Shown: positions 25,301-37,659, counted from the stretch's first letter. The stretch is 64,000 nt of DNA from Cyathus striatus (GCA_025738555.1 JAOVFP010000002.1:5084001-5148000), one strand, 5' to 3'. The notes: generated by a model not told the origin, from the sequence alone. Numbers and translations are program-made.

Positions 25301-26258
25301 ATGGAATACTGGGCGGATATTACAGTTCATTTGCAGTATCACAAATTATTCATACTCTAGCACAGAATGCATCCTCCTTCGATCACGATACCCAATTTTC
25401 CATTCTGCTCAATCTTTTAAGGGTTGTGCAAGTTGATCCTACGTCTCCGTCTGAATTCTATTCTATTCTCGATATTCTCAAGGATATTTCACCACAGTAC
25501 GTTGGGGACGAATCCCTGAGATTGGAACTAGGACGTACATTGGCTGCATATGCGGACCATGCGACCACCATCGACGCTGAGACAGCCGATGATCTCGTGC
25601 AATTACTGCAGTGGCTAGTTCAGCAAAATAGCACAAAACTGTCCACTTTATGTGTAATTTCCCTCGAAGGATTATCTCGGTTGTGTGATGCCCTCGTTTC
25701 TCTTACCTCTTCAGAAATAGCAGAAGTTATTGCAGACATACGACTCAAAATATCTATCGATGAAGATGAATTGTTCGCTCCTCCTTTCGTCGAGCTTCCC
25801 GAATCTCTCAACTTGAGCATACAAAGCATACAAGATATCTTAGATGTGGAAGGCTCGGTACCTTCTACACCGAAAGGCACCAAGACTCCAGATATCTTGG
25901 GAGTGATCATCTCGCCTCCGAGTGCCGTCCTACGTGCGCACGCGGCAACTGGTCTCACAAAGACGTACGCAAATAACGATTTCAGGCAGTTGAGGGCTTC
26001 TCCTTTGGCGAGGCTGAATACTAGTCGATTGCCTAGTATGCATGGTAAGTTTCATCCCGCTCTCAAATGCGTTAATGCTAATTTGCTTTGCAGTGGATGT
26101 ATGTGCCTAGCATCTTTGTTCTAATGACCTTGGTTCTGACTGTTCTGCAGGACTTTGAGAACGTCTCGCCGACTTTGCATGTTCCCGCGCCGTTAATGAA
26201 TGTGCCGGATGTCTTCATCGCAAATCTTTTGAATTCCAATATGCATGCTGCTCCGTGA
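22344..26258 (+). CDS. Virilizer homologue (m6A methyltransferase-associated protein)
   Basis: Large helical protein, about 1,100 residues. The N-terminal VIR_N domain reads LLHWCTVSPQGPSSLAAIRF, APVRVSSIRVFPHGAQPF, then ETEPDAFYLDVFFNAI and FEKLSMAIYGYV, the pattern of Virilizer/VIRMA N-termini. A long HEAT-like region follows (continuous open frame 24,046-26,044). The C-terminus carries NTSRLPSMHVDDFENVSP, which resembles the conserved C-terminal segment of animal VIRMA as I recall it. That motif is assembled across a 5-nt exon at 26094-26098. Virilizer is the scaffold of the MIS complex that positions METTL3-METTL14 for mRNA m6A methylation. The start at 22344 is chosen because upstream frame is closed at 22299. 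One base appears to be missing between 23547 and 23601; all else is open, so this is probably a sequence error. Confidence 0.85.
23547..23601 (+). other. Apparent one-base frameshift inside the Virilizer gene
   Basis: The upstream frame (LDDILDDPHADKRVQ...) meets TGA at 23599-23601. The downstream frame (TYAEALARMNGWIRFEDAL) is closed by TGA at 23544-23546. No GT-AG pair of plausible length bridges them. Restoring one base around 23,563-23,570 would fuse the frames. Confidence 0.75.
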
Positions 26259-26515
26259 ATTCCTTTATGTATTGTTTTCTTGGTCCTTGCAATAGAACGT
26301 GTTCAACATCCGTCCTCATATATATGCACATGCCTTCCAGGTTTGACGTGTTCATTTGTCCGTGAGTTACTATAAGTATGCAAAAGTGTACACACAAAAA
26401 AAGATGTGAAAATTAATGTAGCGTAGATCGTTATAAGGTCGTAATATATCCTTAGTAAATTAATAATTACAAAAACGAGTGTGGGCTGCATCATGAATAA
26501 AAAGTGAGTGGGGGT

Positions 26516-28709
26516 CTACCGAGACATGGTAGCACCATACACCTGCCTCTTTCTCATATGCGGTGTAGACGCATGTACATTTGCGTCGCGCGAACCACCA
26601 GAAGTTCCAGTAAGATCCTCGTTGGACCTGAAATACCGGTCCATATCTTCAGCGTCGAACTCCGACGGCGGGACAGGGGACGAAGAGTGAGGCGGCGGTG
26701 TGCGAGGTGCTTGATGTGGTTCATTCGATGGTGGCGCCTTCGTCTGCCCCCCAATACGATATATCCTCTTCCTCTTCGCTCGCACAGGCTGTCGGTCCCC
26801 TGCTGGTGCTCCTGCTACTCCCTGACCTCGGGGAGGCACGCTTCGGACTGTGAAGTGCGAAAGTGACCGCGTATAAGGGGAGAGTGTATGATATGAATGC
26901 GATAAAGTAGATAAGTGGTGTAGTGAATTGTTTATCGACGGCCTGAGTACGATTATAGGATCACCCATCGCGGGCGAGGAAACAGATGAAGAAACAGAAA
27001 GTCGCCGAGGACGCATGTACAGTGGCGAATCAGCGTCTTCAGCGCCGATGTCTATCTGCTGCGGGTCCTGGTCAACGGAGGGCGGCGTAGCCAGTTGGTT
27101 GTTCCCTGTCGAGGTACTGGATAATGTAGGCGGTGTGTCATTACTGTCTGGCGAAGGGGGTCTCCCATACCGCGACGCATACACCGGTGCCGAAAGCGGG
27201 GCCTGATACACCGAAGAAGATGATGACGCGAGGCCACCGTATCCTGCCGGACGCGTATATGCTGACCCCGGATATTCCGGGAAATATGGGTTGAAAGAAG
27301 TAGCGGGAGGAAAACGTCCAAGCGGGCTGGATACCACCGACCGGCTCCTATGCGGTCCGGGAGGAGGCGACGCGAGCTTTATATCCGACACTGGCTGGAT
27401 TGCAGACTGAGAATGATATATCCTCGGTCTGGTGATCGTTCCGCCTCCAACAGCGGGTATCGTCTCATATTCTGTGGCATCCCGTTCTGTCGTGGTGCCA
27501 TTTCCGAACATACTGAGAGGAGGGGATACGCCAGGCACTGTGTCTTCCCAGTCCACGAAGTCAAAGGAAGCGGCTTCTTCGTCATCAAATTCACTGGACT
27601 CAGAGGGCTCTTCAGCAAGTTCGGCAAGACCTTTGTTCGGCGAGAACAGGCTTCTGAAACCTCGGAAGACGCTTTTAGTAGGGAGTCCTTCGGGACGGAG
27701 ACCGTAGGTTGGGTCAAAGTTCTCTATTTCGGGGAAAGTAACGTTTTCGGAGGAGGCATGGTTTTCTGGTTTTGGCGTGAGGGCGGGAGGAGACATTGAT
27801 GTGTGGTGGGATATGACAGATGGGGAGCGAAGTGTGCTGAGAGGTTGGGCACTGGCGATGGTGGATGAACCGGACACCGATCGCGGTCGCTTTGGAGAAG
27901 AGGGCGCGCCGAGGGAATGGTGTCGCGCGAGGTGAGGCTGGAGACCGACGGCAGTGGAAACGTTGATGCGTGAAATGGATAAATCAGGTGCTGACATGGT
28001 GTCGAGGGCGGCGCTTGGCCGGGACGGTGGAGGGAGCCGTTTATTTAAATAGGGAGCTTCTACTTTTGCTTTTACCCATTGCTGGCTGAGTCTATGAATA
28101 ATGCCCGGTAAATCCTCGCGGAACATTTGTCTGAGCTGACCCTCGATTTCCCGCTGAATAAACTTCTGAATGACGGCGATGGAATCAAAGGTGGAATTTA
28201 TGTCGACGTTCTGCAGGGGATCTGTCTTGAAGACGAGAGTGATGCCTTTCTGTTTTGAGACGACGAGAACGACGTAGGAGCTGAGGCGAAAATGGGAGAG
28301 GCGGAGGAGCATGGGGACGACGAGGGGCTGTTTGGCAGCAAGCATGCCTCGTGAGCCTGTCATGAGGTGGATGTCTGGCTGCTTGTGGTTCAGAGGGTTG
28401 GCCTGCACTTTGGTTTTGAGAACGAGATGAGCGTCGCCGGCGTAGGTGAGACGGAATATGCCACGGAACTGGTCAACAGTGAGGTCGCCTATGTCACGAA
28501 TCTCTAGTTCTGGGGGCTGTCGAGTGGTTAGAACACGACTTGGGGGAGGACGAGCAGCAAACCTGGGTTCCCATCTCAAGCTCGACGACCTCTATCTTGT
28601 CTGCAATAACTGGGGGCTTGTTTCCCTTGTTGAGGGCGGTGTTGAGCATCTGGATGGCATCGTAGTGGAACTGGTCTGAGAAGCGGGGCCAGTTGAAGGT
28701 GAAAGACAT
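26516..28709 (-). CDS. MDM34: ERMES subunit Mdm34 (SMP domain)
   Basis: Outer mitochondrial membrane component of the ER-mitochondria encounter structure, which transfers phospholipids. Two exons. The N-terminus MSFTFNWPRFSDQFHYDAIQ, NTALNKGNKPPVIADKIEVV and ELEMGTQ, spliced to PPELEIRDIGDLTVDQFRGI and FRLTYAGDAHLVLKTKVQAN, is the almost invariant start of fungal Mdm34. The SMP lipid-binding domain occupies about residues 1-215. The rest is a long Ser/Pro/Arg-rich disordered region, as in other basidiomycete Mdm34 proteins. The intron lies at about 28,517-28,560. The ATG at 28709 gives the conserved N-terminus. The gene converges on Virilizer (257 bp between stop codons) and is divergent from UDS1. 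Confidence 0.94.
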
Positions 28710-28898
28710 TGGGCAAGCATGCCGAGAGAAGAGAGCAAGACGGGTAGACGGTAGACGGTGCGGAGTATTTTGGGCAAGAATTAGGGTTAGGAGTTCTATT
28801 TCCAACCTGTCCTCAACAATCTCAGAGGTCGTCCTCAGCAACTGCAACGATTCCCATGTCCGCTCTTTCTCTTCTACCATTATAACCTCTGCAATCCC
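28710..28898. promoter_or_regulatory. Bidirectional promoter, MDM34 / UDS1
   Basis: Only 189 bp between start codons, pyrimidine-rich near the UDS1 start (CTCTTTCTCTTCTACC). No TATA box. Confidence 0.55.
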
Positions 28899-31823
28899 AT
28901 GAACGGCGTCCGCAGACTCCTCGGTGCTGCCACAGCCTCCTCGCCCCCTTCCTCCCAGACTGACTCAAATCCCCTCAATGCCCACACTCTTCCCCTTGCT
29001 TTCTCTCCAAAGTCTGGTCCCACATGGCCTCCCCAGTCCCCCGCCACCACGCACATCCCTTTTACTGAAAGCCCCAAGGGAACTGCTGCACTCCTCTTCA
29101 GCAAGAAGGATAAACAAAAGTCCCAGTCCAGCGCAGACGATGACCTTGCCAATCCCTCCTTTCAGTCACCCCGTTCATCCAATGGCTACCCGTTGCGCAC
29201 TCCCCCCAAATCTGGTCCTTCGTCCCCGCGCATCTCTCCTCCCACCCAGAAGGTCCCCCGCAAGTCTGTCCCTGAGCCCGAATGGAAGAGGACGTCGGGC
29301 ATGCTTGATACCCGAGATGAGCTTTTAATAAGTCTCTTGGCCAGTGAGGCCGTCGTAGAAAGTCGCGAGTTTGAGATATTGAGTGCAGAAGAGGTCGAGG
29401 AATTGAAAAAGGTGACCAGTGTTATTATTGGCTCATCAGCTATTTAATAATGTATACGATGACAGGAGCAACAAGTCCTCACGTCCCGCCTTGTAGCTAT
29501 GACCAAAAAACTCTCTCTCGAAACCAAAATCCGCGATGCAGCAGTCACCCTCTCCAAAGTTAACGCCTCCCACAAGAAAATCTCCAAGCAAACCGAAGAG
29601 CAGCTGGACGCCGCCAACAAGCGCGTTGAAGCTGCCCAAAAGGAGCTCTGGCGAGTCTCGAACCGGACCAACGAAGTACAAAGGAAGCTCATGGAACACC
29701 GCGCCGGTGTACTGAGTTTCTCAGTCAGAAACATGGAGAAGAAGATGAACCCCCCGCGTCGAGCGAAGACTCAGGATACGACTCGAATCGCAGCACGCTC
29801 ATGAGTCCCACAAGCTCAAACATTACCAGTGCGTCATCCACTTCCAGGTTACGCTTCGATGGTGCACATCTATTTGCGGGTCACGCCGACGCTGTGGTGC
29901 CCAAGAAGAAACTCTCCCATGAGGCAGCGGCGCAGGAGATTTCTTCGCTTGAGGAGAAACTTAAGGCTGCTACCGATTCACTGACCGCTGCTAGCAGGAA
30001 GCAGGCCGAGATGTCCCGCGAGTTGTCCATGATGAAACTTGAGAAGCAGGAAGTAGAAACGATGATAGGGATGGAGCTGCAAAGTGCCGAAGAGACCATC
30101 AGCGCGCTGCAGCAGGAGATCCCCAGGATAGAGAAACTTGATGCAGAGGTTGAACAGCTTTTGAAGGACAAGGAGGCTCTGGAGAGAGATAGAGAAGGAC
30201 AGGGCAAAGAACTGGAGATGTTGCAGGCCCGTCTTGCAGACTTGGAACTTCGGTCAACGGATGAGATGGGTGGCGCAGAGAAAGCCTTTGCGGAACTTCG
30301 AGCCCAGCTCGAGGCTAAGGAGCGGGAGTTGGAAGAAGTCCAGCGGGAGTGGGATGCGGACCGTGCTGCGTGGGATCAGGAACGCGCTGCATTTGAGGAC
30401 GAGAAGATGGATGATTTGCAGAGGCTGCAAGAGGAAATGGAACGTCTGCGTGCGGCGGATCAAGCCGCTCTGGACAAGGCTAACCAGGAGTTGGATGGTG
30501 GGTTGGCGAGTTTGGCTGTTATTGTCAAAGATCACGGGATTGTGCTATTTTCAAGAGACAGTGGGATACAAGGGATGTTGGAGGGAGTCGGAATGCACCT
30601 TGCCGGCGTTCATGGCAAGTTAGAGGCGCACGCTAAGGAGCAATCAGAGTGGGATGCTACGAGAAGGAGATTAGAGGATGATGTAAGAAATGGATTGGAT
30701 AAGAGGGAGTCATTGACGAAGGAATTGGAATTGGCTAGGAGGGAGCTTGATACCGCGAGAAGAGAAACTATGAACATTGAAACGAGAGTCAAGGTGAGCG
30801 GCAAGCTTCACATTTTTTATGATTCATTTCATTTATATTCTTTGGGATTTTTAGCAAGCAGATGCGATTGCTGCACTACGTTCTCCCGCCATAAGCAGAG
30901 CTTCTCTTCCTCAGCAAATAGACGCTACGGCCACGACTGATCTAGATGTTTCAAAGGTCCTCTCGGTTCTCTTTCCCATATGGAACATCCTTCCTTCGCC
31001 GGAAGCACGAGCCGCAAAATTCAGCAACAGCGCTCAACGCCCCTTCCGTACCGGATCGCCGACAACTACTAGGTCATCGGGAGCAGTTACATCCCTCTCC
31101 GACCTGGATGTGCGGTCCCTGAAAGTGCTGTACAACGAGCAGCAGAACCCTGGTTCGCCGAAACTCGGCAATGGCACGTTCTCAATCGAGGCATTTGCTC
31201 AGCGTGTACAGGCATTGATCAACGACGACCGGGCGCTGATTGAACGCCTCGTAAGGTTTGCACAAGCGCATGATTTGTTGAAGAAGAACGCTGAGAGAGC
31301 ACAGAAGCTTGCGCAAGATGGCAATTTGGCGATGGAGACGTATCAGAAGCAGGTGAGGATACTGGAGGAGAGGAATATGGGCTTTGCTTCTCGGCAAGCT
31401 GCCATGTACGTCTCTAATTTCACAATTCCTTTGCATTGAGCTTAATATTTTTACTTCAGGCAAGAAGAAATACAGCAGCTGCAGGATGCCATCGATCGTA
31501 TCGCAGCGGAAAAGCAGGAGGTCGAAATGCTGGCCGCTGAGCAGGCAGAGACTTGTCGACAGCTCACTGAAGCCAACAATACCCTCAGTGCTAGAACCCT
31601 TTCCCTCGCACATGAAGCAGCTGATGCACCTGAGAAAGTGAGAAAGCAACTTGAAGCGCAATTGGCAGAGTGTAAAGCTGCATTAGAAGCTGCTCAAGAT
31701 GAGATCGATGCCATGAGGACGTCAGAGCAAGCGCAACGCATTGCGTTGCTAGATGAGCTCAATTCAATGCAGACCGAAAACGGGGCGTTGAGGGCGCGGC
31801 TGAGGGCTTCCGGAAGGAAGTAG
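28899..31823 (+). CDS. Uds1 family: up-regulated during septation protein 1
   Basis: Long coiled-coil protein of fungi. The N-terminal 130 residues are Ser/Pro-rich. The Uds1 domain covers about 135-250 (RDELLISLLASEAVVESREF, EVEELKKEQQVLTSRLVAMT, KLSLETKIRDAAVTLSKVNA, NEVQRKLMEHRAGVLSFSVR). Several hundred residues of Glu/Arg/Ala-rich coiled coil follow (EAKERELEEVQREWDADRAA and similar), ending in ALRARLRASGRK. Introns at about 29,413-29,464, 30,793-30,855 and 31,407-31,459 keep phase. The frame breaks near 29,750: NMEKKMNPP must continue as ASSEDSGYDSN, needing one extra C in a run of six (29750-29755). A 53-nt intron, 29671-29723, would also restore frame but would remove the conserved HRAGVLSFSVR segment. 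In fission yeast the family member is induced at septation. Confidence 0.85.
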
Positions 31824-32601
31824 GTCAGTAGGTCTTGTTCCTTTCTTTGTGACATATTGTTTTCCTTCCCTTCACTGGAATATCTATCCCCTTTTCTTTT
31901 TTCTTTTACTTTTACGTTTACGGCCCTTGCTTCACGGTCAACTTTCTCTTCCTTATATTTATACCTCTCATCGCTATACTGCATCTGTATTTTCCGCATG
32001 GTGAACAAGTCCGAAATCAAAAGTCGTCAAGTGGACCACGTAAGGCTCCTGATTACTTTCCCAAGTATTGTATATACATAATATAATTATTCCGAAGCAA
32101 CTACCGTGCCATGCAGGTTACTATAAAGAAATGTCGAACAAACTTTTTTACTTCTGACTTGCTTAGAAGCACTGCTAAATAATAGAGCCCTTGATAAAAT
32201 CGAAGTTGCTTCCTTGGTGATCATCATGATCTGTTCACTACGAGTACACACTTCTTACAGCTTCTTACTCATTCATTCATTCCGTGCTTATATTTGACGC
32301 ATTCCAACTTCAATTATATACAATACGTAGTTCTAAAAAAGTATTGCAAGGGTATAACAGAGCACAGTCCCTATAATAACAAACATTAAATTGCGAAATG
32401 ATAGGTTGGTAATAAAGGAGAGCAGTGACAAAGAGCGACTACATCAGAAGTACATCTGATTTAACATTTACCACACAGGGGATTACTGTCCGAAAAAAAT
32501 CCACGCGGGGATGTAAGGGATTCAAAGCAACTAAATATAGTAGTCCTTATCGAGCACGCAGAATACTTGCACAACACATGCCCGATTATTCTGCGGCAAG
32601 A
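31824..32601. other. Convergent intergenic region UDS1 / chitin deacetylase
   Basis: About 780 bp. The first 150 bp is T/C-rich 3' UTR-like sequence; the rest is AT-rich. No coding signature. Confidence 0.5.
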
Positions 32602-34345
32602 TTATACCAGCGAGATTATTGCCGACATTAACGAAGCGCCCAATGTCAACACCCATGCGCCTTGGGTAACCATTGGCAAGGCACCTGAGGTTGAGTTGGC
32701 AGCAGTATTCTGCGTCGGGGCACTGCTGCTAGCAGTTGTAGCCGCAGAGGAAGAGCTTGGGCGTGAAGAGCCAGACGCGGAAGAGCGGGATGAAGATGAG
32801 ACTGAATTTGGACCACTGACAGAGAGACCACGTCAGGGGATACAAGTGCTTTCAGTAACATTCACTCTTACCTCGACGCCGCTTGACTAGCACTAGTACC
32901 TGCAGCAGTAGACGAAAGACTTTCAGTTGCGGAGGTGACAATGTCAGCGGAAACAACATCATCAGAATCTGAAGTCTCTGCGTTCCGGTATACACTTGGT
33001 CCATCAGTATCAACTAATCGAACAACCGATGTCATATTCCATCCATTTGATCCAATTAAGGGGAAGGCTGCGAGGAAGACATCCACCGTATTTTCGGCCA
33101 GTTCGTGCTCAAGAATGTTGAGACCAGGAGACTTGGAGCCTGATAGCCAGGTTTGTACAGGGACAAAGTTTACGATAAGAAAGCTTACCTGTCAGCCATT
33201 TCTGCATGTTAGCTTGAATGGCTTGAGTGGTTGTTCCACCAGTGTTGAGGCTCCAATCCTCTGAGCTGAAAGGAATGCATAAGGTTAAATGTTGCAAACA
33301 ATAGCGTAACGCTTACTCTTGGTTCCAAATAATCGTGGTCAGTCCGAACACCTATAATGTGTCATTAATAATCCTTTGCGGAATGCCGTTATACATACCT
33401 CTTTAGCAATAGCTGAAACTCGAATATCAGTATCGCCGTAAGGAGGCCTCCAGTATTTTGGTACTCGTCCGCCAGTTGATCGACGAATAAGCTCCATTGT
33501 CCATCCCAGCTGTCAGACGTAATGTTAAATTTAGAAATACATGTGTCAGGTCAAACGCACTTGTGCCACTACATCAAGATTGCTGAGTGTAGTCATGTAC
33601 GGATGTGTATAAGTGTGGACGGCAATATCATGGCTGCTATTGAAGATTTGCGAAAACTCGGTTGGAGCCTGGAGAATTGCTACACCAATCATGAAATGGG
33701 TTGCGATTACATTGTTTTGGTTGAGGAAGTTAAGCAGCTTGGGCGAGGCCTGTAATAGCGGTTATAGGAGTATTTCTCGATTAGGAAAACCTCAACTTAC
33801 ATCGGTGGGCCCGTCATCGAAAGATACACCAAAATGACCATCAGGTATGTCCCAGATATCGTCAGGTAGTTTGCACTTGTAAGTGGCAGAGCAAACCGTA
33901 GGCGAGTTTGGATTAAGTCCATTGGGATACACGGGATTACTCGAGGGCACTGGAACGGATGGGGGGACGTCTGGTACAGTCCCCGCAGAAACAGCGGCGT
34001 TCAGCGCATCCACCCATTCTTGAGGAAGGGTACTGGAGTCGGGAGTCATAGTTGGGAAAGGAGCGGACCAAGCTACATAACGAAAGAAAACAAAACATAT
34101 CAGATGGGACTTTGTACATAATCATTCAAAAGCTTCAAACCTGGTGAACCAACGGATGGATAGTCATTTCCGTCCGTGTCCCCGCGTTTGAATAATGCGT
34201 GAACGGGGTGATCCTCGTCGTGATACCAGGTCTTGGAAGGCAGGCGTCGTTGTATCTCGTGAGCGTGGTCGTGAGCATTGTTTAAGGAGTGAACGGAAGC
34301 TGCGTGCACCAGAGGCAGCGCTGCCAGTAGAGAAGCAAAGAACAT
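32602..34345 (-). CDS. Chitin deacetylase, carbohydrate esterase family 4, GPI-anchor type
   Basis: Cell-wall enzyme converting chitin to chitosan. The first true ATG is 34345 ([20 protein letters not shown]), a signal peptide. The NodB-homology motifs appear in order: [20 protein letters not shown] (motif 1, metal Asp), [16 protein letters not shown] (motif 2, HxxxH metal ligands), [10 protein letters not shown] (motif 3), IIWNQEDWSLN (motif 4) and [10 protein letters not shown] (motif 5). A Ser/Thr-rich linker follows. The C-terminal hydrophobic segment [20 protein letters not shown], preceded by small residues, fits a GPI-anchor signal and ends in TAA at 32602. Seven or so short introns are consistent with phase where checked. 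All catalytic motifs are intact. The gene borders the CpG-poor transposon island, and its upstream region runs into it. Confidence 0.92.
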
Positions 34346-35122
34346 ATCGAGCACAGGAAATAGGAATCTCTGTCAACGGAGCGCTCTGGTTTAAATGGAA
34401 AAACACAGAGGCGCGGAAAGCCACCGGCAACTAGCAAGTTCTGTTCCGTGGGAGGAGGCGGTCTCAAACGCCCGTCTACTTAAGCATTTGCAAGTTTACC
34501 TTGACACAGCTTGACACACACTACGGAACCAGTTCCATATAGTAAGAGCTACAAGGGAGCCGAAAGCGATGGGATCTATGTAACGACCCCTGGAATGCCA
34601 GAATGGTGCTGTCCTACTTAGAAGCGCTGTGAACTTGGGTGGTAGTAAGCCTGGTGCAGGATGTGGGCATTGAACACATTGCTGACAGATCATGGTGGCA
34701 AGGCACTACTTTTGATGATAATTGAAAAAGTCTATTGTAATGCATGTCTCACTGAATTGAGTACCCATGAAGAAACATGACCCTTCTTGAATGCTGTCTT
34801 TTGTTTTTTTAAAGCCTGAGTGATATTGTGTATTAGTTAATAAGTATTGGTTAGCACATAGTATACAACTGACTGTCAGACTGTGTCTGCTGCTTTCTCC
34901 ACCATGGTGGCTGCATTGGCTGCATTTCCCAATGTGACCTGCTTCACATGTTTTGGGATGAGTTCTACTATGTGTACAAACATTAAGTGCTGCTTGATGA
35001 GTTTGGTTTTCCTTCCACAGAGAAACCAGAGATTCAGGATCAAGCCTCTGATGCATATGGTATTGACTCATTGGTAGGCAATGGCATGGGTACACCATAT
35101 CTGCATGGGTCACAGGTATGGT

Positions 35123-35130
35123 GTCAGGAA
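35123..35130. repeat. Left target-site duplication of the hAT element
   Basis: GTCAGGAA, identical to 39508-39515. Eight base pairs is the standard duplication length for hAT transposition. Confidence 0.9.
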
Positions 35131-35143
35131 TAGGGCTGCCAAC
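35131..35143 (+). repeat. Left terminal inverted repeat of the hAT element
   Basis: TAGGGCTGCCAAC, perfect inverted match to the right end; the match weakens after 13 bp. Confidence 0.9.
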
Positions 35144-36269
35144 TGTAACCATACAAAATGGTTACAGCTTATACAGTATGGTGTATATTGCTGTACCATA
35201 TGAGCAAAATAAATTGTTCATACAGTTCAGGTATGGGACAGTTTTCACCCATAATTAACCATACCATATAACCATTTATGGCTGTATATATGGCTTAGTC
35301 AATTGGCTTCAATGACATCTATTTTTCTAGCACTTCACAAATATATTGTAATTTTTTAACCCTAAGATCAATCTGAAGTTCCAAGTCTGAACTGATAACA
35401 ATAATAACTGACTTCCAATCAGCATTGTGGCTCCTGTAACAGTGCAGAAGGTCACAATTCTTGCTATGTTTTAATAGAAGATAAGCTTTCTGTGCAATAA
35501 TCATGACAGAATGACTTTCCAACATGCAAATATTGTGTAAGTTTAGCAAGCCTGTGGATCTGTGAGCTATAAAGAGCATATACAGAAACTTTGGATTGTT
35601 GGACTGAATTTTTATCATGATGCCTGCTATTGATCTTTCAAATGTTGACTGTACCATTGATAGTGGAGGTACTGCAGCTATCTCTAATACCAAGAAATCT
35701 GGTGTGTATCATCTTCTCACTCATTTCACCTTCTGCTCCTATGCTAATTACCACTGACATTTAATATAGATCTGCCCAACCACTCCCTCAACATCTTTTT
35801 CCACACCTGTCCCTGAGGCCCCAAGTTACAGAAGATTTCATTGGGAAATACCCATATCACAAATTTAGTCAATTAAGGTTGAAAAAAGGTTAGTTTGAGG
35901 TAAATTTAGTTGAAAAAGGACCATTAGATGTTTTAGGTAAATAAGCTGAGGTCCCATACTTATTCTGACTAAAAAGATTGAAGTAGGGTGCCATTGGCTT
36001 GAATTTAGGTGATTTAAATTGTGAGTTAATATAATTTAATCACATTGTCCCACTTATACTGTAACATTAAACAAACATTAAGTAGGTTTTAATGATCTAA
36101 ATTGCATATAAAGAGGGAATAGGCTGGAAATAGGTTGACATATCTCAGAATGAAATACCAATTAACATGCATAACTCAATATTTTATATTAAACTGAATA
36201 CAACAACTATAATACAGGCAGTACTAATTGTATATGTATAAATGATGAGACAACAAGAAATAAGGAACT

Positions 36270-36480
36270 ACTACATAATCTGTGGAAGCAGCAGAGAACA
36301 GTGGAGAGGGGGAGGTGATAGACAAAAAGAAGAGTGTGAGAGCAAGTAAAAGCAAGAGGAGTCTAAGAGAGGACACAAGAAACAGAGTGTGTGGGGGGGT
36401 GAGCAAGAGATCATGCAAGGAGTCCAAGAGCAAGGGAGTGCATGCAAGAGAGAAGAGAGTGTGAGAAAGAGGGGAAGTGA
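36270..36480. repeat. GA-rich simple sequence, copy 1, inside the hAT element
   Basis: Purine-rich stretch of AGAG, GTGAG and AAGAG blocks containing TGCATGCA near 36,438. It resembles the block at 37,660-37,960. Long open frames across it on the minus strand are low-complexity artefacts. Confidence 0.7.
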
Positions 36481-37659
36481 TAAGACTAACTTTTAGATAA
36501 TGTTTATTTACATAGTTTTAACACCACCAACAAAGAACATAAAGTTCAAGTTAGATTTATATTAAGTTTGAGGGCACAAGGTTTTCAAGTATAGTAAGAT
36601 GAACAATATATTTAGTAGTTATGCGATTGCTTTCAGTACTTTCAAATCAGATCTCAGACTTCAAAATTGTACTCAGAATTCCAATATCAGATTCAGAACA
36701 TACTCTACTGTGAGAACAGAAGTACAGCCAGTGCAGTGCTTAAGATAATCTAAGGTATGTCTAACTACTTATATACTTCATTACATGGCAGCAGTCTTAT
36801 GCACAATGGGATAGGTAGGGTAAATCATATGTCATAATGTTCTAGTGTAATCCTAATGGTCAAAGAGGTAAGGTTGACCTTCCATACAAGAATCCATGAG
36901 GGTGCACTCAGTTTCAGAGATGCATCAAATGCCACGCTGTGCTATTAATAGGCACACATCAAGACATGCACTATTACATGTGCTATTCTTGGCCAAGTAC
37001 ATGGATATAACAGATACTGGTGTTTCTGGTACTGGCGCATCTGATGGCACCACCCAATGTGCCATGGGTAGTGTTTGGCATGTGTTTCAAAGTCCTGGGG
37101 CCATATGGTTTCCCACATGGTAGCAGTTTTACACAAGAGAGACATATGGGTGCTCCAGGTTATTCAAGAGACTATGCGATAGCTATAAGTGTCAGTATCT
37201 GGTGGGACCAGTGGTACTAAGAGTTCTATATTCTGAAGTATTTCCCTGAAGTCATGTGAGTGTCTAACTTAGTACTGAGTGCATTATTCTGGGTATGGAG
37301 AAGTACTAATACATTCCAGAGTATTATCTTTAGGTTCTTTTCTTTATTGTATAGTTATCTAGTACATTGTAATGGATGTAGGAATCATTGAGCTGCCCAA
37401 ATATATTGTTGTTATGTTGAATCCCTTAATTCATGTTGGAGGTGATACTTTGACTGGCAGCACAGGACTCAACCCCAGCCCTTGGACTCCTCCTCCCTTG
37501 ATAGTGTACTTGAGTAGAATACTTTAGCTGGCGGCTCGGGACTTGCCCCAACTCTTGGACTCTTGGACTTGATTCACTAACTGTATTACTAGTACCAGAT
37601 GTCTATTATATTTCGAAAAATAACCCTTATATTTTACTAGGTGTATCAGAAGGCAGGGG

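Noticed and set aside
26504..27799. Plus-strand open frames over MDM34
   Set aside because: Antisense shadows of a GC-rich, Ser/Pro-rich coding exon with no domain of their own.
34346..34430. Longer N-terminus for the chitin deacetylase
   Set aside because: The upstream frame relies on non-ATG codons; the ATG at 34,345 gives a perfect signal peptide.
34700..35130. Gene on either strand just left of the hAT element
   Set aside because: Frames exist but show no recognisable family and end at the insertion without continuing beyond it.
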